Shown here: in pieces, positions 32,074-44,500 of the stretch
Layout: every line of letters begins with the position of its first letter
Numbering within the stretch: position 1 is the first letter of the stretch
Assembly (NCBI GenBank): GCA_900088475.1
Contig: FLMG01002209.1
Coordinates: 16,932 to 63,523, forward strand
Origin: Hyphochytrium catenoides
Lineage: Eukaryota; Sar; Hyphochytriomycetes; Hyphochytriales; Hyphochytriaceae
Direction: 5' to 3'
DNA: 46,592 bases
Translations under genes and position numbers: made by a program
Notes under the pieces: model-generated
What the model was told of the DNA's origin: nothing
Databases searched by the model: none
What the model saw: only the letters and a program-made list of their open reading frames with translations

Positions 32074-34484
32074 TCTACCCGCCCCGATGTTGGCGTGAGA
32101 ATCCGCCTACAGCCTGGGGAGGCTGCACCCATCCGGGTGTTCGATGCGTTCAAGGCTACCGTGAAGAAGCATGGCTCCAAGAATGCTCTGTACACCCCTA
32201 AGGGCGATGGATGGTAGGGACCTCAAATGCATCTACTTTCGTCTCCTTTGTTGCTTGCTAACCGCTCCGTTCTCTTTTTCATCTTGAAGGAAAGTGCTTA
32301 CTTTCCAGCAGTACTATGACCTCACCCTTGCCTTCGGAAAGGCCCTCATTGCCACCGGTTTCAAGCGCTATCAATCTGTGAACATTATTGGCTTCAACTC
32401 TGTGGAGTGGTTCATCTCCAATATGGGAGCTATCGCTGCTGGAGGTCTAGCTGCGGGCATCTACACCACCAATCTGCCTGACGCGTGCTTCTACATCTCG
32501 GAGCACTCGGAAGCGCACACAGTCGTTGTAGAGGACAAAACGCAGCTCATGAAGTACAAGGACATCTGCTCCAAGCTGCCACATCTCAAGCAGCTTGTCA
32601 TTTACCAGGGAGGAGTACCAGAAGAAGCCAAGGATTTTTCTGTTCCTGTTTATGATTGGGCAGCCTTTCTTAAGCTGGGAGAGACAGTCTCGGTAAGCCA
32701 AGCACTGCACGCGCCATGTTCATTTGACGTGTCTCACCTATTCCATTTGCTCTGTCCCTAGAACGACACCATTGAGGGTGTGATTGAGGCTCAGAAGCCA
32801 AACGAGGGCTGCACTCTCATCTACACCTCAGGCACCACCGGCCCTCCTAAGGCTGTGATGATCAGTCACGGTACGGCGGCATTTTAGAGTGTCCACACTT
32901 TCTACGTTCTATAGTATGCTCACGTTGTTTTCACAGATAACCTTGTATGGACAGCCAATAAGACCATCGAGACAATTGGAGGCGTTGACCACAACGATCG
33001 CATTGTTTCCTACCTTCCGCTTTCTCATATCGCCGCCCAGCTTCTGGACATCCACTCAGCTATCAATGCTGGAGTGCAGATCTACTTTGCAAAGCCTGAC
33101 GCCCTCAAGGGATCTCTTGGTGCCACTTTAAAGCAGGTAGAGACTAGACTGTTCCAGGGTCCAGGCCTATTTTTATGGCTTTATCGGACGCTAAAGAGTG
33201 ATCTTCTTTTCCCAGGTCCGCCCTACAGTCTTCTTCGGTGTTCCTCGCGTTTGGGAGAAGATTATGGAAAAGATGCAGGAGATCGGCAAGTCTACCACCG
33301 GCGTAAAGAAGCAACTAGCAACCTGGGCTAAGGCAAAGGGCAAGGGCCGCTTTGAGATGGCACAGTATGGCAAGTCTGGCGGTGCGCCTTTTGGTTTTGG
33401 CTGCGCCCACGCCATCGTTCTATCCAAGGTGAAGGCTGCTCTCGGCCTGGATGCTTGCAGATTCTGCTTCACTGGTGCAGCGCCCATTGCTGTGGAATGC
33501 ATCGGTACGCGAAAAGCGCAGATGGGCTGGTCTGCGCCATGTTGTTCTAACTCATCTCTGTCCTCTCCTCTTTGTCTCGGACAGAGTACTTTGGCTCCCT
33601 TGACATCCACATCTTCGAGCTCTTCGGCCAGTCCGAGTGCACTGGTCCTCAGACCATCAACATCCCACGCAAGTGGAGAGTAGGCAGCTGCGGCCCTGCC
33701 TTCACGGGCACCACCATGAAGCTCGGAGACCAGAACGAGCTGATCTACTGCGGTAGGAACACTATGATGGGATACATGAAGGATGAGGTAAGCGGGGAGG
33801 CCTTTCCTTCTGAGTACCCTTCTTCGACACTATTGGCGTTTGTTTCTCTTCTTCCTTCTCGATGTCTCGCGTTAGGCTTAACGCTCAATGATCTCTCGCT
33901 CTCTTGCCTACTCATAGGCTAAGACTAAGGAGACCATTGACGAGGAGGGCTTCCTGCACTCCGGAGACGTTGCAAAGATTGACAGCGACGGATTCATGTC
34001 CATCACCGGACGTATCAAGGAGCTTATCATCACTGCTGGAGGAGAGAACATCCCTCCAGTGCTCATTGAGGATGCAATGAAGGATAGCATGAAGGCTATT
34101 GCAAACTGCATGGTCATCGGAGACAAGCGCAAGTTCCTTTCTATGATCATTGCCCTCAAGGTTGAGATGGACGCAGAGGGACTCCCCACTAACAAGCTCA
34201 CAGGAGATGCGCTCGCCATCAGCAAGGAGATCGGCAGCACTGCCACAACCGTGCAGGAGGCTAAGGGCTGTGAGAAGTGGAAGAAGTACCTCGATGATGG
34301 GGTGAAGAGAGCGAACGAGAAGTCTACCTCCCGCGCGCAGCGTGTGAACAAGTGGACGATCATCAACGATGACTTTACTGTGTTAGGTGGAGAGCTAACG
34401 CCGACTCTGAAGCTTAAGCGCTCTGTTGTCGCTAACAAGTACACCGACGTCATTGAGGAGATGTATAGCGGATCAGCCGAGTAA
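32074..34484 (+). CDS. bubblegum-type long-chain acyl-CoA synthetase, 5' partial
   Basis: Exons 32074-32213, 32290-32692, 32762-32870, 32937-33136, 33216-33504, 33585-33787 and 33918-34484 join in phase to give 636 visible residues. AMP-binding motif: [19 protein letters not shown]. Further family blocks: [44 protein letters not shown], then [15 protein letters not shown] and the linker [21 protein letters not shown]. The enzyme activates long-chain fatty acids to acyl-CoA via an acyl-adenylate, using ATP and CoA; the GGENIPP linker and overall order fit the ACSBG (bubblegum) group. The first visible exon starts at an acceptor ([10 protein letters not shown]), so an N-terminal exon with the ATG is missing. 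Codon use is more GC-ending than in neighbouring genes, suggesting strong expression. A near-full-length reverse-strand frame here is a shadow. Confidence 0.94.
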
Positions 34485-35915
34485 TCAAAACTATGTAACT
34501 AGCAGATATGGCGGAGTTGGAGGATTAGACAAGAGGGAGAAAGGCGCGAGTACCAGTGCGGTAGTTGTGTGTGTGAGGTTGTCCTCTCAGAGATTTAACT
34601 ATTAATATTGAAAGCAGCGTAGACCCACATTCCTCGATTTGCTGGGCCCAGGCACGACATCTCTTGTCCATTATATAGCGGCCATGCAAGCCTCCTCTCT
34701 AACTCGGGGCTTCCTACGCTTGATTATTTGACCTCACTACGCACCTCTTGCAGGTGGCGAGTTTGAGTTGTGAAGCATCACTTCACTGAAGGCAAAGAGA
34801 GACAAATCGATGGTCTAGTCCTCCTCTTCACCCGTTGTTAGACAAGCGACCAGCACCTGAGCGGTAGAAAGCGTTGATAGATAGAATATTGACTCATGCG
34901 TTTTAACGCAGAAATAGGACATGAAGGGCCATAAGGATGCAAGCACCGGCGACCCATGGACTCTTCCTCTCTCCTATACGTGAGGCCTAAGTCAACAGAA
35001 CCAATGATTAACTATGACCTTGATAGGACAAGACAGAGACGCGGAGCTGAATGCTTTGGGAGCTACCTTCCAGCAAATTCCCGATAGGCCCTCGTGCTTT
35101 CCTGGCTTACTGGAGTCGTCGAAGATGGTTGGAAAGCGGCCCCGAATGAACGTTGTCGTGCAGATTATAAGGAGAATAACCGTCAGGAGACTTGGGAAGT
35201 CGAACAATGCTGACTGATGTAGGTTCAAATGATGGGGAACCGGCAGAAGAGATAGTTTAGCCTATGTTAACCGCCTTTGTCGATGTTTGGTCACACTTAC
35301 CATCTCTAGCTATTCGAAGTTTGCTGGAATTGATATAGATTTAGAGCAAAAAGAAGCGGACCAATTGATGTACGCAGACGGCCAAGGATTATACAGAAGG
35401 GCTTCTTGCCAGAAACAAGTAACGTTGACGATGAGGCGGGAGAGTCGGCCTTTTGGGACTATGAACTGCATCATTCAAGATACCAGGACTATGAACGCAG
35501 TTTGTCTGGATTCTCTGATTGCTCCAGACTCCAGATATTATTCTGGAGATTTGGAGGTCAGTTATCAGAAGGTGGTAATCTGTGATTATCATATATATGA
35601 TCTGATATGCTGATGGACTCATCGACTCATCTGCCTTGAAGATTGAACCTCACAAAGGCGATGAAGCGTGAAACTGGAAGAGCTTCGCTGAGAGATTGGC
35701 AGCGCGATTCTGCAGATCTCAGGCAATCTCTACCCCGGATTGCGCCTTTCTGTCTACGCACATGGGGCCACTAACCTTATAGATTCCACTGATCACTTCT
35801 ATGTGCAACGGACAAGCATAGGATCAGTACTAGGTAGTCTACGTCACCGAGGTCAACCTGCTGCCGCCGCTCCTTACAGGGCGAGGAGAAGGGACCACCG
35901 CGTGCTGGTTGCAGC
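34485..35915. other. intergenic; one coding-like segment without a gene model
   Basis: About 1.4 kb between the acyl-CoA synthetase and TRAPPC4. An AT-richer patch at 34590-34620 may be a 3' UTR. Around 35330-35590 an open plus-strand frame with no ATG reads protein-like (for example FLPETSNVDDEAGESAFWDY, then ELHHSRYQDYERSLSGF). It begins after a stop and I found no splice partner, so I do not call a gene. Confidence 0.35.
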
Positions 35916-37166
35916 ATGTTCCTCTCTCTGTACATCATAAACAAGGCAGGAGGACTCATCTTCCAGTTGGATCTCACGTCTAATGCTCCGAAGCTGACTG
36001 GCAATGACTATTTAAGACTTGGGTCCACATTTCACGGCCTTCATGTGATTGCGGCGCAGGTGATACTCTTTGTCTTGTTCAGTGAAAACGAGCCCTATTG
36101 GGAAAGCTAAGCCCTTTGGGCGTTCGGTGCAGGTTGCTCCAGTCGTCTCAGGAGGCATTGAGAGTCTAGAGACGGATACGTTTAAGCTTCACTGTCTGCA
36201 GACCCAAACTGGTCAGCAAGTTGATGCAGTTTCCTGTTAGCGAACTTAGTTCTTGTTCTTCTCTCACTAGTTAGCGATCACAACTGACATCCCCTCGAGC
36301 TCCTTTTGAGCTTCTAGGCGCGGCTTCTCACTATTGACATTACTTCCGACAATCTTCAACTCAAACTTCACCCTTCCCATTCCTCTTTCTTTCCGCCATT
36401 TCTCGGTGCGACGCTTGCCTCTCTGCCTTGTAGGCACGAAGTTTTTCATCACAGCAGAGCCTGGCACCCAAGACCTTGAGCACGTGCTGCATGGCGTCTA
36501 TGAGCTGTACACAGACTATGTGCTCAAGGTAACTCCAAACAAACTTTGATGATTCCTCATTGGCCTTCTCTAGGTCCCGTCTGTCCGTGACCTTCTCTCT
36601 CTTTTACAGATGTGCCGCTCTTTACTCATCTATATCTCAATGCCTGACGTCTCTCCCTCCTTCAATGTGCGGAGCAGTCTCTCTTCATCTCTAGTCTTCT
36701 GCCTTCCAATTGAATCTCTCATAGAGAGAGAGTCTAGAAGTCGATGCTCCCTCTTGTGACGATATGCCAACGTCTTAATATGGTGCTTCTTGTGCTGGTC
36801 TTTCCATTCCTGCATTGCACTCTACTCATCAAATCTTCCTTTTGATTGCTCTACAATGAGGTTCAGTGTTGTTGCGCACAACCTTTGCTTTGTCTCAGTA
36901 GCTATGTTTGTCTATCTGTTCCGGCCGTCTCCGTCGCTGTATGGTCGCCCTTTCTGGTGGACTCGTTCTCATCTTCTCTGAACTCTTACTCTCTGACGAT
37001 GACTGCTCTTGCCTTGCAGAATCCATTCTATGAACTGGAGATGCCAATCCGCTGTGATCTCTTCAATTACAAGCTGAAGCAGCTTATCGCCTCTTACTCA
37101 CAGGACAAACGCAGGTCAACGGTGGACGCCAGGAGCTATGGACATGACTTCCCCATTGCCCATTGA
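35916..37166 (+). CDS. TRAPPC4: TRAPP complex subunit TRAPPC4/Trs23 (synbindin)
   Basis: Exons 35916-36059, 36133-36211, 36434-36528 and 37020-37166 join in phase to give 154 residues. The N-terminus SLYIINKAGGLIFQ is the longin-fold start of synbindin. Conserved blocks follow: YLRLGSTFHGLHVIAAQ, SGGIESLETDTFKLHCLQT, TGTKFFI, VYELYTDYVLK and NPFYELEMPIRCDLF. This is a core subunit of TRAPP, the Rab1/Ypt1 guanine-nucleotide exchange factor that tethers vesicles at the ER-Golgi and Golgi. The protein is shorter than the human and yeast forms (~219 residues) because the loop between the first strands and SGGIE is minimal. It carries a ~20-residue polar C-terminal extension after LIASYSQ. The last intron (36529-37019) is the longest in the gene. 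Confidence 0.95.
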
Positions 37167-37921
37167 GGTGGGCAACAGAGCAGATGTGTCTGGATAGGGA
37201 GAGGATGAAAGAGAAAGAGAGAGAGAGAGCAAGCGGAACAAAACGTCTCTTCAAGGCAATCTAGGACCGCTGTTGAATGGGCTTTAGGCAGTCAAAGGTG
37301 TTCATTGGCAACGTTTGGTCTCTCTATCTCTCTCCACTATCCGGGAAGCGCTTTCTATTTATTGACAAGGAAAGTCTAACGGAACAGCACAACCCGATGT
37401 CCCTTAGGTGGTTTTCCTTGCTTGTGCCTGTCCTGTTAACTTAATCAAGGTCTGTCTTTATAATAGAGCCAGTAATTCACCGAACATGTAGGCCCAAATC
37501 TCCATCTCTGTTCCCCTTTCCTCTCTGCTTTGCCTATACACCTACTAAATATTCCCATCCAGAGCGAGACAGAGATTGAGACAGCTTACTTTCCCGTCTC
37601 CGCTCTCATCTTTTCCCCTAATATCTCTCTTCCAAACCCTTTGACCTCGACGCTGCTATTTTGCCCTCGTCGTCGCCTTAATAACCTTGGTTACGAGGCG
37701 GTGGGCTCCGCTGCGGCGGTCCTGCATGAGAAAGAAGGGGAGAGTCGGTGAGGAGATAGTGAGAGAGCCGTGGTTGGACTCACTTCTGCGCATGTCTTTC
37801 TCTTTACTCTTCTTCCCACGCTGCTCTTCCACCACCCTCCTCTCGTCACATTGCGCCTAGCAGAATGTTCTACATATATCAAGTCGCTGTTCGCTTTGTC
37901 CCGCATTGTCTCATAAAGTTT
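37167..37921. other. convergent intergenic region
   Basis: Lies between the 3' ends of TRAPPC4 (+) and the kinase gene (-). Contains a GA-rich run at ~37207-37230 and pyrimidine-rich stretches. No gene recognised. Confidence 0.5.
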
Positions 37922-40900
37922 CTACTCGTTACCTTGATCAGTAGCTCCATATCTGCCTGGGGGAACCTGTTGCTGCTGCTGCAGAAAGGCTGGGAGCGGT
38001 GTTGAAGCGTTTGGCTTCCTGGCGAAGGAGAAGCCTTCAAAATGATTCTTCCCGTCTTCCACGCCCTTCATCTGACGCGCCAGCCCCGGCTTGTCCCCCA
38101 GCGACGGCTCCTTGAGCTCCTGCTGCACGATGTGCCTCGGTACAAACGCTACTTCGTCCTCTCCCACCTTCGGATCATAAGGCGGCCGGATCTGCTTCTG
38201 CAGCACCGCCTCCCAGTTGATTCCATGAAAGAATCGATGGCGGAAGACATCACGTCCTCCCAAGCGGCGAAGGGGATCGCGAATAAGGAGCTGGAGGTAC
38301 AATTCGGCCAGACAAAGGAACAGAAAGGAACAGGGTTAGAAGAATGATTAGTAGCTACATCAGGAAAAGCTAAGCGCTGGACTGGCGCTGGTGATCCACT
38401 CCTCAGAGCGAGAGACATGAGGATAAGAAGAGAGGGAACAAGGAGTATGCCGCGCACCCTCTGCACAATGTCAACAGCAGCGTCCGAGAAGTGCGCTGAG
38501 AAGGTGACCCATTCTTGCTTGAGAATTGTCTGGAACATGATCTCCCGGTTCTTATGGTAGTACGGAGGCTGCACAAGCCAGAGTCAGATATAAAAGACTA
38601 TCGTGCGTCCCCAAGAGAGGGAGGAGAGAGAAGGGAACCCTGACCACCACTGGAACCGCCATAGAGAGAGAGAAGGAAAGCATACTATCCTCACCGCTAC
38701 TTAATGTCGCTCCCCCTTCTTCTCTTGGTGCTATCCCCTCCTGATGTTCTCATCTTTCGTTCTCCCCTTCCAGTTCTTCCATGCACGCTCTCTCTCTCTC
38801 CCTCTCACGTTCTCTGTTTCTCTCTGAGCTCTAGGATTGCACTCACCCTGCCCGCTATCATCTCATAGAGAAGCACGCCAAAGGACCACCAGTCAGCGGC
38901 CTTTCCATAAGCTTGGCCCTTCAGCAGCTCCGGCGCAATGTACGCCGCCGTTCCGCAGAAAGTCTTCGCTCCTCTAAGCCCGGAGACTCCGATTTTTGAC
39001 AATCCAAAGTCAGTGATCGCCACATGGCCTTGAGAGTCTAGCAGGACGTTCTCAAGCTTTGCATCCCTGGTGGGGAGGAAAGAGACGAGCGGCGGAGAGT
39101 TAGACAGGACCGAGGCACACGGGACAGGTAGACGGGATGAAGAGACAAAGGAAAAAGCTCAAGCTTCATCGACGTCGTGATTACTAGAAGGGAACTTCAT
39201 GATCTGAGACAGGTTCCAAAGTCTTCTGCGTGACGCCACACAGAAACAGTAATATTCAGGGCTGAGGCAAGTAGTACGAGCGACCAGAGAGAGAGAGAGA
39301 GAGAGAGAGACAGAACGAGCATAAAAAAGAAAGGAGAGATAGCAAAACAAAAATAATGCTGGTGGACCTGTAGATAATGTTGAGGTTATGCAGGTGATGG
39401 ATGGCAAGTGCAATCTCGGCCGCATAGAACTTTGCCATCTGCTCCGGAAACTTCCGCCACTTGCGCAAGTGGACGTTCAGGGATCCGCCGCTATGGGAAG
39501 AAAGAAGAGAAAGGAGGCAACACACGTCAATTTGGAACAGTGAGTAAAAAGGTTAGAGCGGCAAAGTACAATAATAACTCTCGTTGACACCCAGTTGAGG
39601 TCCGACAAGGTAAGTAAGGAAACTCTCCTGAATAATGTTGAGAGGTGGTTGCCAAGAGTAATAGAGAGCCAGAACTGCGGAAGAGACCAATGCCAGTATA
39701 TATTCAGGGGAGAGAGCGCGAGAAAGGAAGAACCGTGACGGAAAGGAAGAGAAATAGTCGACCTCATATAACCCATAACAAGATAGAGTTTCTGGTCATT
39801 TTGAAAGGCGTAATGCAGCTTGACAATGAAAGGATGATTGATCTCCGTCAAGATGCGGCGCTCCGCCATCGTCGTCTTCACCAGCCCAGAAGACAGAATG
39901 CTCTTCTTGAGCAGCACCTAGATGGCAGAGGGAGTAGCTTAGTGCAGGGTAAAAGACTAAAGATAATAAATAATATATGGCATAAGATAGTGACTATGGC
40001 ATAGTGGAGTTAGCTACAATCAGTCTTCGAGAAAGAAAGAGAGAAAGAAAGAGAGAAGAGAAGACACAATAAACTCGCATAAAGAGAGACACGTGGTGGT
40101 TATCTCACGGACCTTCATGGCATAGTAGGTTCCTGCATCCTCTCCTGTCTTCTTCCTAACCAAAAAGACCTTCCCAAATCCTCCCTGGCCGATCACTTGC
40201 TTCAAGTCGAAGTCAGTGTCGACACTTAGGTTTGCAGAGTCATCCTCCTCCTGCTCCTTCTGCTCGAGAGATGGGTCGTACGGGTTCTGTGTGCACGTGT
40301 GTTAGCGTGCAAGAGAGAGAGAGAGAGAGAGCCGAGAGAGGGGCCGGGAAGGAGATGAGAAGAAAGACACAGGGAGAGAGTGTGTGCGCACGCGTGAGAG
40401 AGAAAGTGAGGTCAACAGTCAGAAAAGAAAAGAAGAGGAAGGGCACAGGACTCATAGAAGGACGACGGGCTTCAGAGACAGAATAAAGGTGGCCATAACT
40501 CGAGGGAGAGGCAAAAGAATTGCAAGGAAACTGCACAAAGAACGCAGGATAACAAAACATCGAGAGATCAACGACATGTTATAGGGAAAGGCTTTCTGAC
40601 ATCGTAAGGCGACGGTTGCTGCTGGGTGTAGGTCATGGCTGCTGCACTGTCCTGGTATGCTGGCTCTGGTCCTTGGTGCGATGCACGGACAGAAAGAGGG
40701 GGTAAGGGGGAGCGAGAGAGACCGTGAGCGAGGAAGAGTAATATTGACACAGGTTATTGTGGTTGCGTTGTGAAATGAGGAGATGATGAGAGAGGATGAC
40801 GTAGCCACCTCCAGATACTTTCTTGAGAGCTGTAAAAGAGAGGCCCAGATTGACCGCTTACTGACCTGCTGGAGGATTGAAGCCCTGGAACGCTGACTCG

Positions 40901-41479
40901 CGGCGCGGGATGGGCGAGCTCGAGGGCTGAAAGAGAGGCAACAGGGAGAAAGAATAGCGCGGTGAGGAAGAAGAAGAAGAAGTGCCTTTCAGACAGGTTG
41001 AATGTCACCACCTTCTCTAGACACAGATCCTCGTAATAGAAGACGGCACCAGGATGAACAAGGAGAGAAGGAGTGGAGATCCTACCCTTAGTGGAGAGCT
41101 AGAAGGCGGGCGCACGACAGCTCTGATCGCCTTCACAATGGCGGTCATGGAGGTCTCTGCAGGGTCGGTCCCTAGCAGAGCCATCACGGAGCTCTGAGCG
41201 CCACGGAGGATATGAGAGGGCGAGGAAGGTTGAGAGGCATCTGGCGGAGGGAGAGAGAGGCATACGCATCCCACTCTTCCCTGTTCCTTCGAAAGCTGAG
41301 TGGCAATCGTTGTCTGCGCGATCTCCCAGTTAATGGCCTGACGAAGAAAATTGCCAGTTAGAAGAAGTACAAGCTCATGAAAGAGACATCCGACTGGCAT
41401 TCGAGGGAGCAAGGACTTCAATGTCGGCTCCAGTGAAGTTCAAGGTAGGGAGTCACAGGATAATGGAGAAGGGAAAGAG

Positions 41480-41511
<32 letters not shown>

Positions 41512-44500
41512 CAAGAGAGAGAGAGAGAGTAGAGAATGACCGAGAGCCATTCATAAAGATTAATGAGAGATAAGTGAAAAGAGGTCTGGATACCTTCTTG
41601 GCAAGTAGCTGTAGCACGGTGTATGTCTCTGTTTTGTCTATGATGTGCTTCGACTCAATAAACGCGATGCGGTGGAGCTTCTCCCGCAGCTGAATCTCAT
41701 GAGTCTGCAGTAGAGTCTTTACGAGGGAGCCTCCTCGACCGTAGGCAATAAAGGAAACTTGGCCTACAGAGGTAGGACGAGGATCAGGCGAGGCAGACAG
41801 CAGAAAACGTTGACAGGAGGCAATACTTGCACAGAGGGAGAGAGAGAGCGCGAGAGAAACTAGCAGACGGAGCAGCCGCAGTAAGAAGGGAGCAGGATAA
41901 GGAGGTAGAAATGAGCGAAAAAAGCGAACGAGACAGCAATACAAGGGCAGGGAGTGAGTAAAAGAGAGAGACAGAACCAAGAGGAGAATGTGTGAAGACA
42001 GAGAGAGAGCGGCGAGAGGGATCCTCTTTACCTTGACAGTTGAGGAGATAAGTATTCCATAGATAGTTCATATGTTCTAGCGGCGTGGAGGACTGCGGCA
42101 CGGGCAACACTCTCTCCACTCCTTCTTCGAACACAGTGCTCGTGTTGCTGTAAGGGTTAGAGAGAAGGACAGCATAACCGGCCTGCAGACAAGAGGCGAT
42201 CATGGCTTCCATTGACCAAGGATCTTCTCTCGAAGGGAGAGGGTAGGCCGACTCTTGCTTCCACAGTCCCACCTGATGACAAGGAAAGAGCCACATGAGA
42301 AGGAGAGACCAAGAGACAGAGATAACAGAACCCGGAGAGACTGAAGCGAGTGAGAGAGAAAGAGCGAGAGCACACGCGCGCGAGAGAGAAAGAGAGACGG
42401 AGAGAGAGAAAGAAGAAGAGAGAGTGCATTGCTCACCTGTCCACTATCTGCTACAAAGGCCACCACTGACGCTGCGGAGCCTGCATTTGGAGACCAATAG
42501 ATTTTGCAGCGCAAGACAGAGTTGTCTGACGGAATGTATGAGGGCCTTAGACCATACTGAGACTCCAAGACAGAGAAGAGAGAAGAGGCTTTATACTCTG
42601 GAGACCGGGAGGCGTACTCCTGCCCATTTCTCTCTCTCTCTCCTCCCTGCCCTCCTCGCATAGCGGACATCTCTAGCGCCCGAGGAGGGGCAACCCGTGA
42701 AGAGAGACCGCGCGGAGGGGGCGGGTAAGCCTCAGGAATGTCTTGAGAGATTCTCTCGTCGACTGGAACATAGTCTGAGGCCTCGTGGACATTAAGAAAG
42801 GCGTCTGGATCTTCACTGAATCTTCCTCCTTCCTCTCCTCTCTCTTCCACGCCTCTTGGAGGATAATCAACAGGCACAGAGCGGAACTCTGTCTCGTCAC
42901 TGAGGCGGAGTCTGGAGACTGCTGACGCGGGAGGAGCATCTACCGGGACACTAGCAAAGGCTTCTTCCTCATCCCCAGCGCCGCCACTCTCCCTTCCTCC
43001 TGCAGTCGCTGTGGCTGACCTTCTTCCTCCTCCCGATCCTCCTGATCGACTGCTGGCTGACTCTTCAGAGATAGGCATCAGATTCTTTACATCTACAGGA
43101 GAGAGTTGCCTCTCCTTGTCCTTCCCTAGTATTATTCCTCCGTCAGACGGAGGTGGAGAAGCGGAGGCAGAGCGGACAACCTTCTCTTCTTCTTCTATTC
43201 GTGTTTGTGCCAGCTCCTCTGTGATATCATTGGAAACTATGGAGCTGTCCCTATGTTGCACCCCTTCCTCCCCTTCTGTCTTTAGCACGGCCAAAAGCAG
43301 CGTCCTTGCGCCCTCAAAAAGCTCTTGATTGCTCGTCTCGTCGTTCTCCTCCACAGCCTCGATGGTCCCAGGAGCCGGGCTCTCCATATCAACATCGTAC
43401 GCCGCCTGTCCTTCCTCTTCGGCCTGTTCTGCTGTGCGTACCGCGGGGATATCGGTCGCACTCTTGACTGCCCGAGGAGGAGGAAGAGGAGGCGAAGCAG
43501 CAGGCACGGCTTCTCTTGAGCTTGTAGGGCTTCCTCTGGGCACCCCCGCAGTGTAGACAGAAGGGATCTCTCTGTCGCTGACGGGCCTTCCTCTGCCTGG
43601 AAGAGAGGATGGAGGTCCTCCTCCCACTGTGGCCACTGCAGGGATGTCATTGGCGCTCTGGGCTACTCGTCGCCTCACTGCGACACTTCCCCTTGCCCTA
43701 AGGGCTGCGGGCACGTCAGAGTCATCCATAGGCTTAGTGTAAGGGGTAGAGGACGTTCGCCTGGTAGAGATGAGGAGAAGAGGATCGGACAGAAAGTTGT
43801 GAGCCAACCCATGTCCGCTTTCTCTTCTTTCTCTCTCGCTGGCCCTACGCTGGTGGTCTCTTTATATGGGTCACGTCCTACTGCTCCCAGAAAAGCTCCA
43901 GCTACTTAACGCGTCTTTTTTACCCTATCTAGTTGCGTCTATGGAGACTGTTTTTTACTTCTCTCTCTCTCTCTTGCTCTCTCTCTCTATGTTCTGTCTC
44001 AGAATTAGCCTTCTCCCTTCTCTCTACTTCCGCTGACAACGTTTTCTGGCCTTCGTCATACCTGCCAAAGTTCATGCTTGCTCTAATTTGTTCCTCAGGC
44101 GGGCTGGCCCGACGAGGAATAAGAGACGCTCTGCTGTCCATCGCACCAGGCAGCTTCCTCGATGCACCAGCAATACTAGCCCCTGCCGTGGGATCATCAT
44201 CTCCACCTAGAGAGAGTGAGAGTGAGAGAGACGAACATGGGAGAGAGAGAGAGAGAGAGAGAGACAGAAAAAGACGGGTGGAGCGTGTAATCAAAGAGAA
44301 AGACCGAGACAGATAGCCTACAATTCCTCTCCTAGTCTCCTGGCTATAGACTCAGGACAATCAATCCTCATTCTCTGTGCGTGTCTGTGTGTTCGTCTTT
44401 CTCCACAAATCCTCTCTCTTTGCCTAATTCCCCTTCTTCCCTATGCCTTGGTACTCCGTACTCACCAGCTACTTTGGCCCCACAAATGCCACAGAACTTC

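Noticed and set aside
33908-34453. 181-codon minus-strand frame
   Set aside because: Fully antisense to the last exon of the acyl-CoA synthetase, with no family features.
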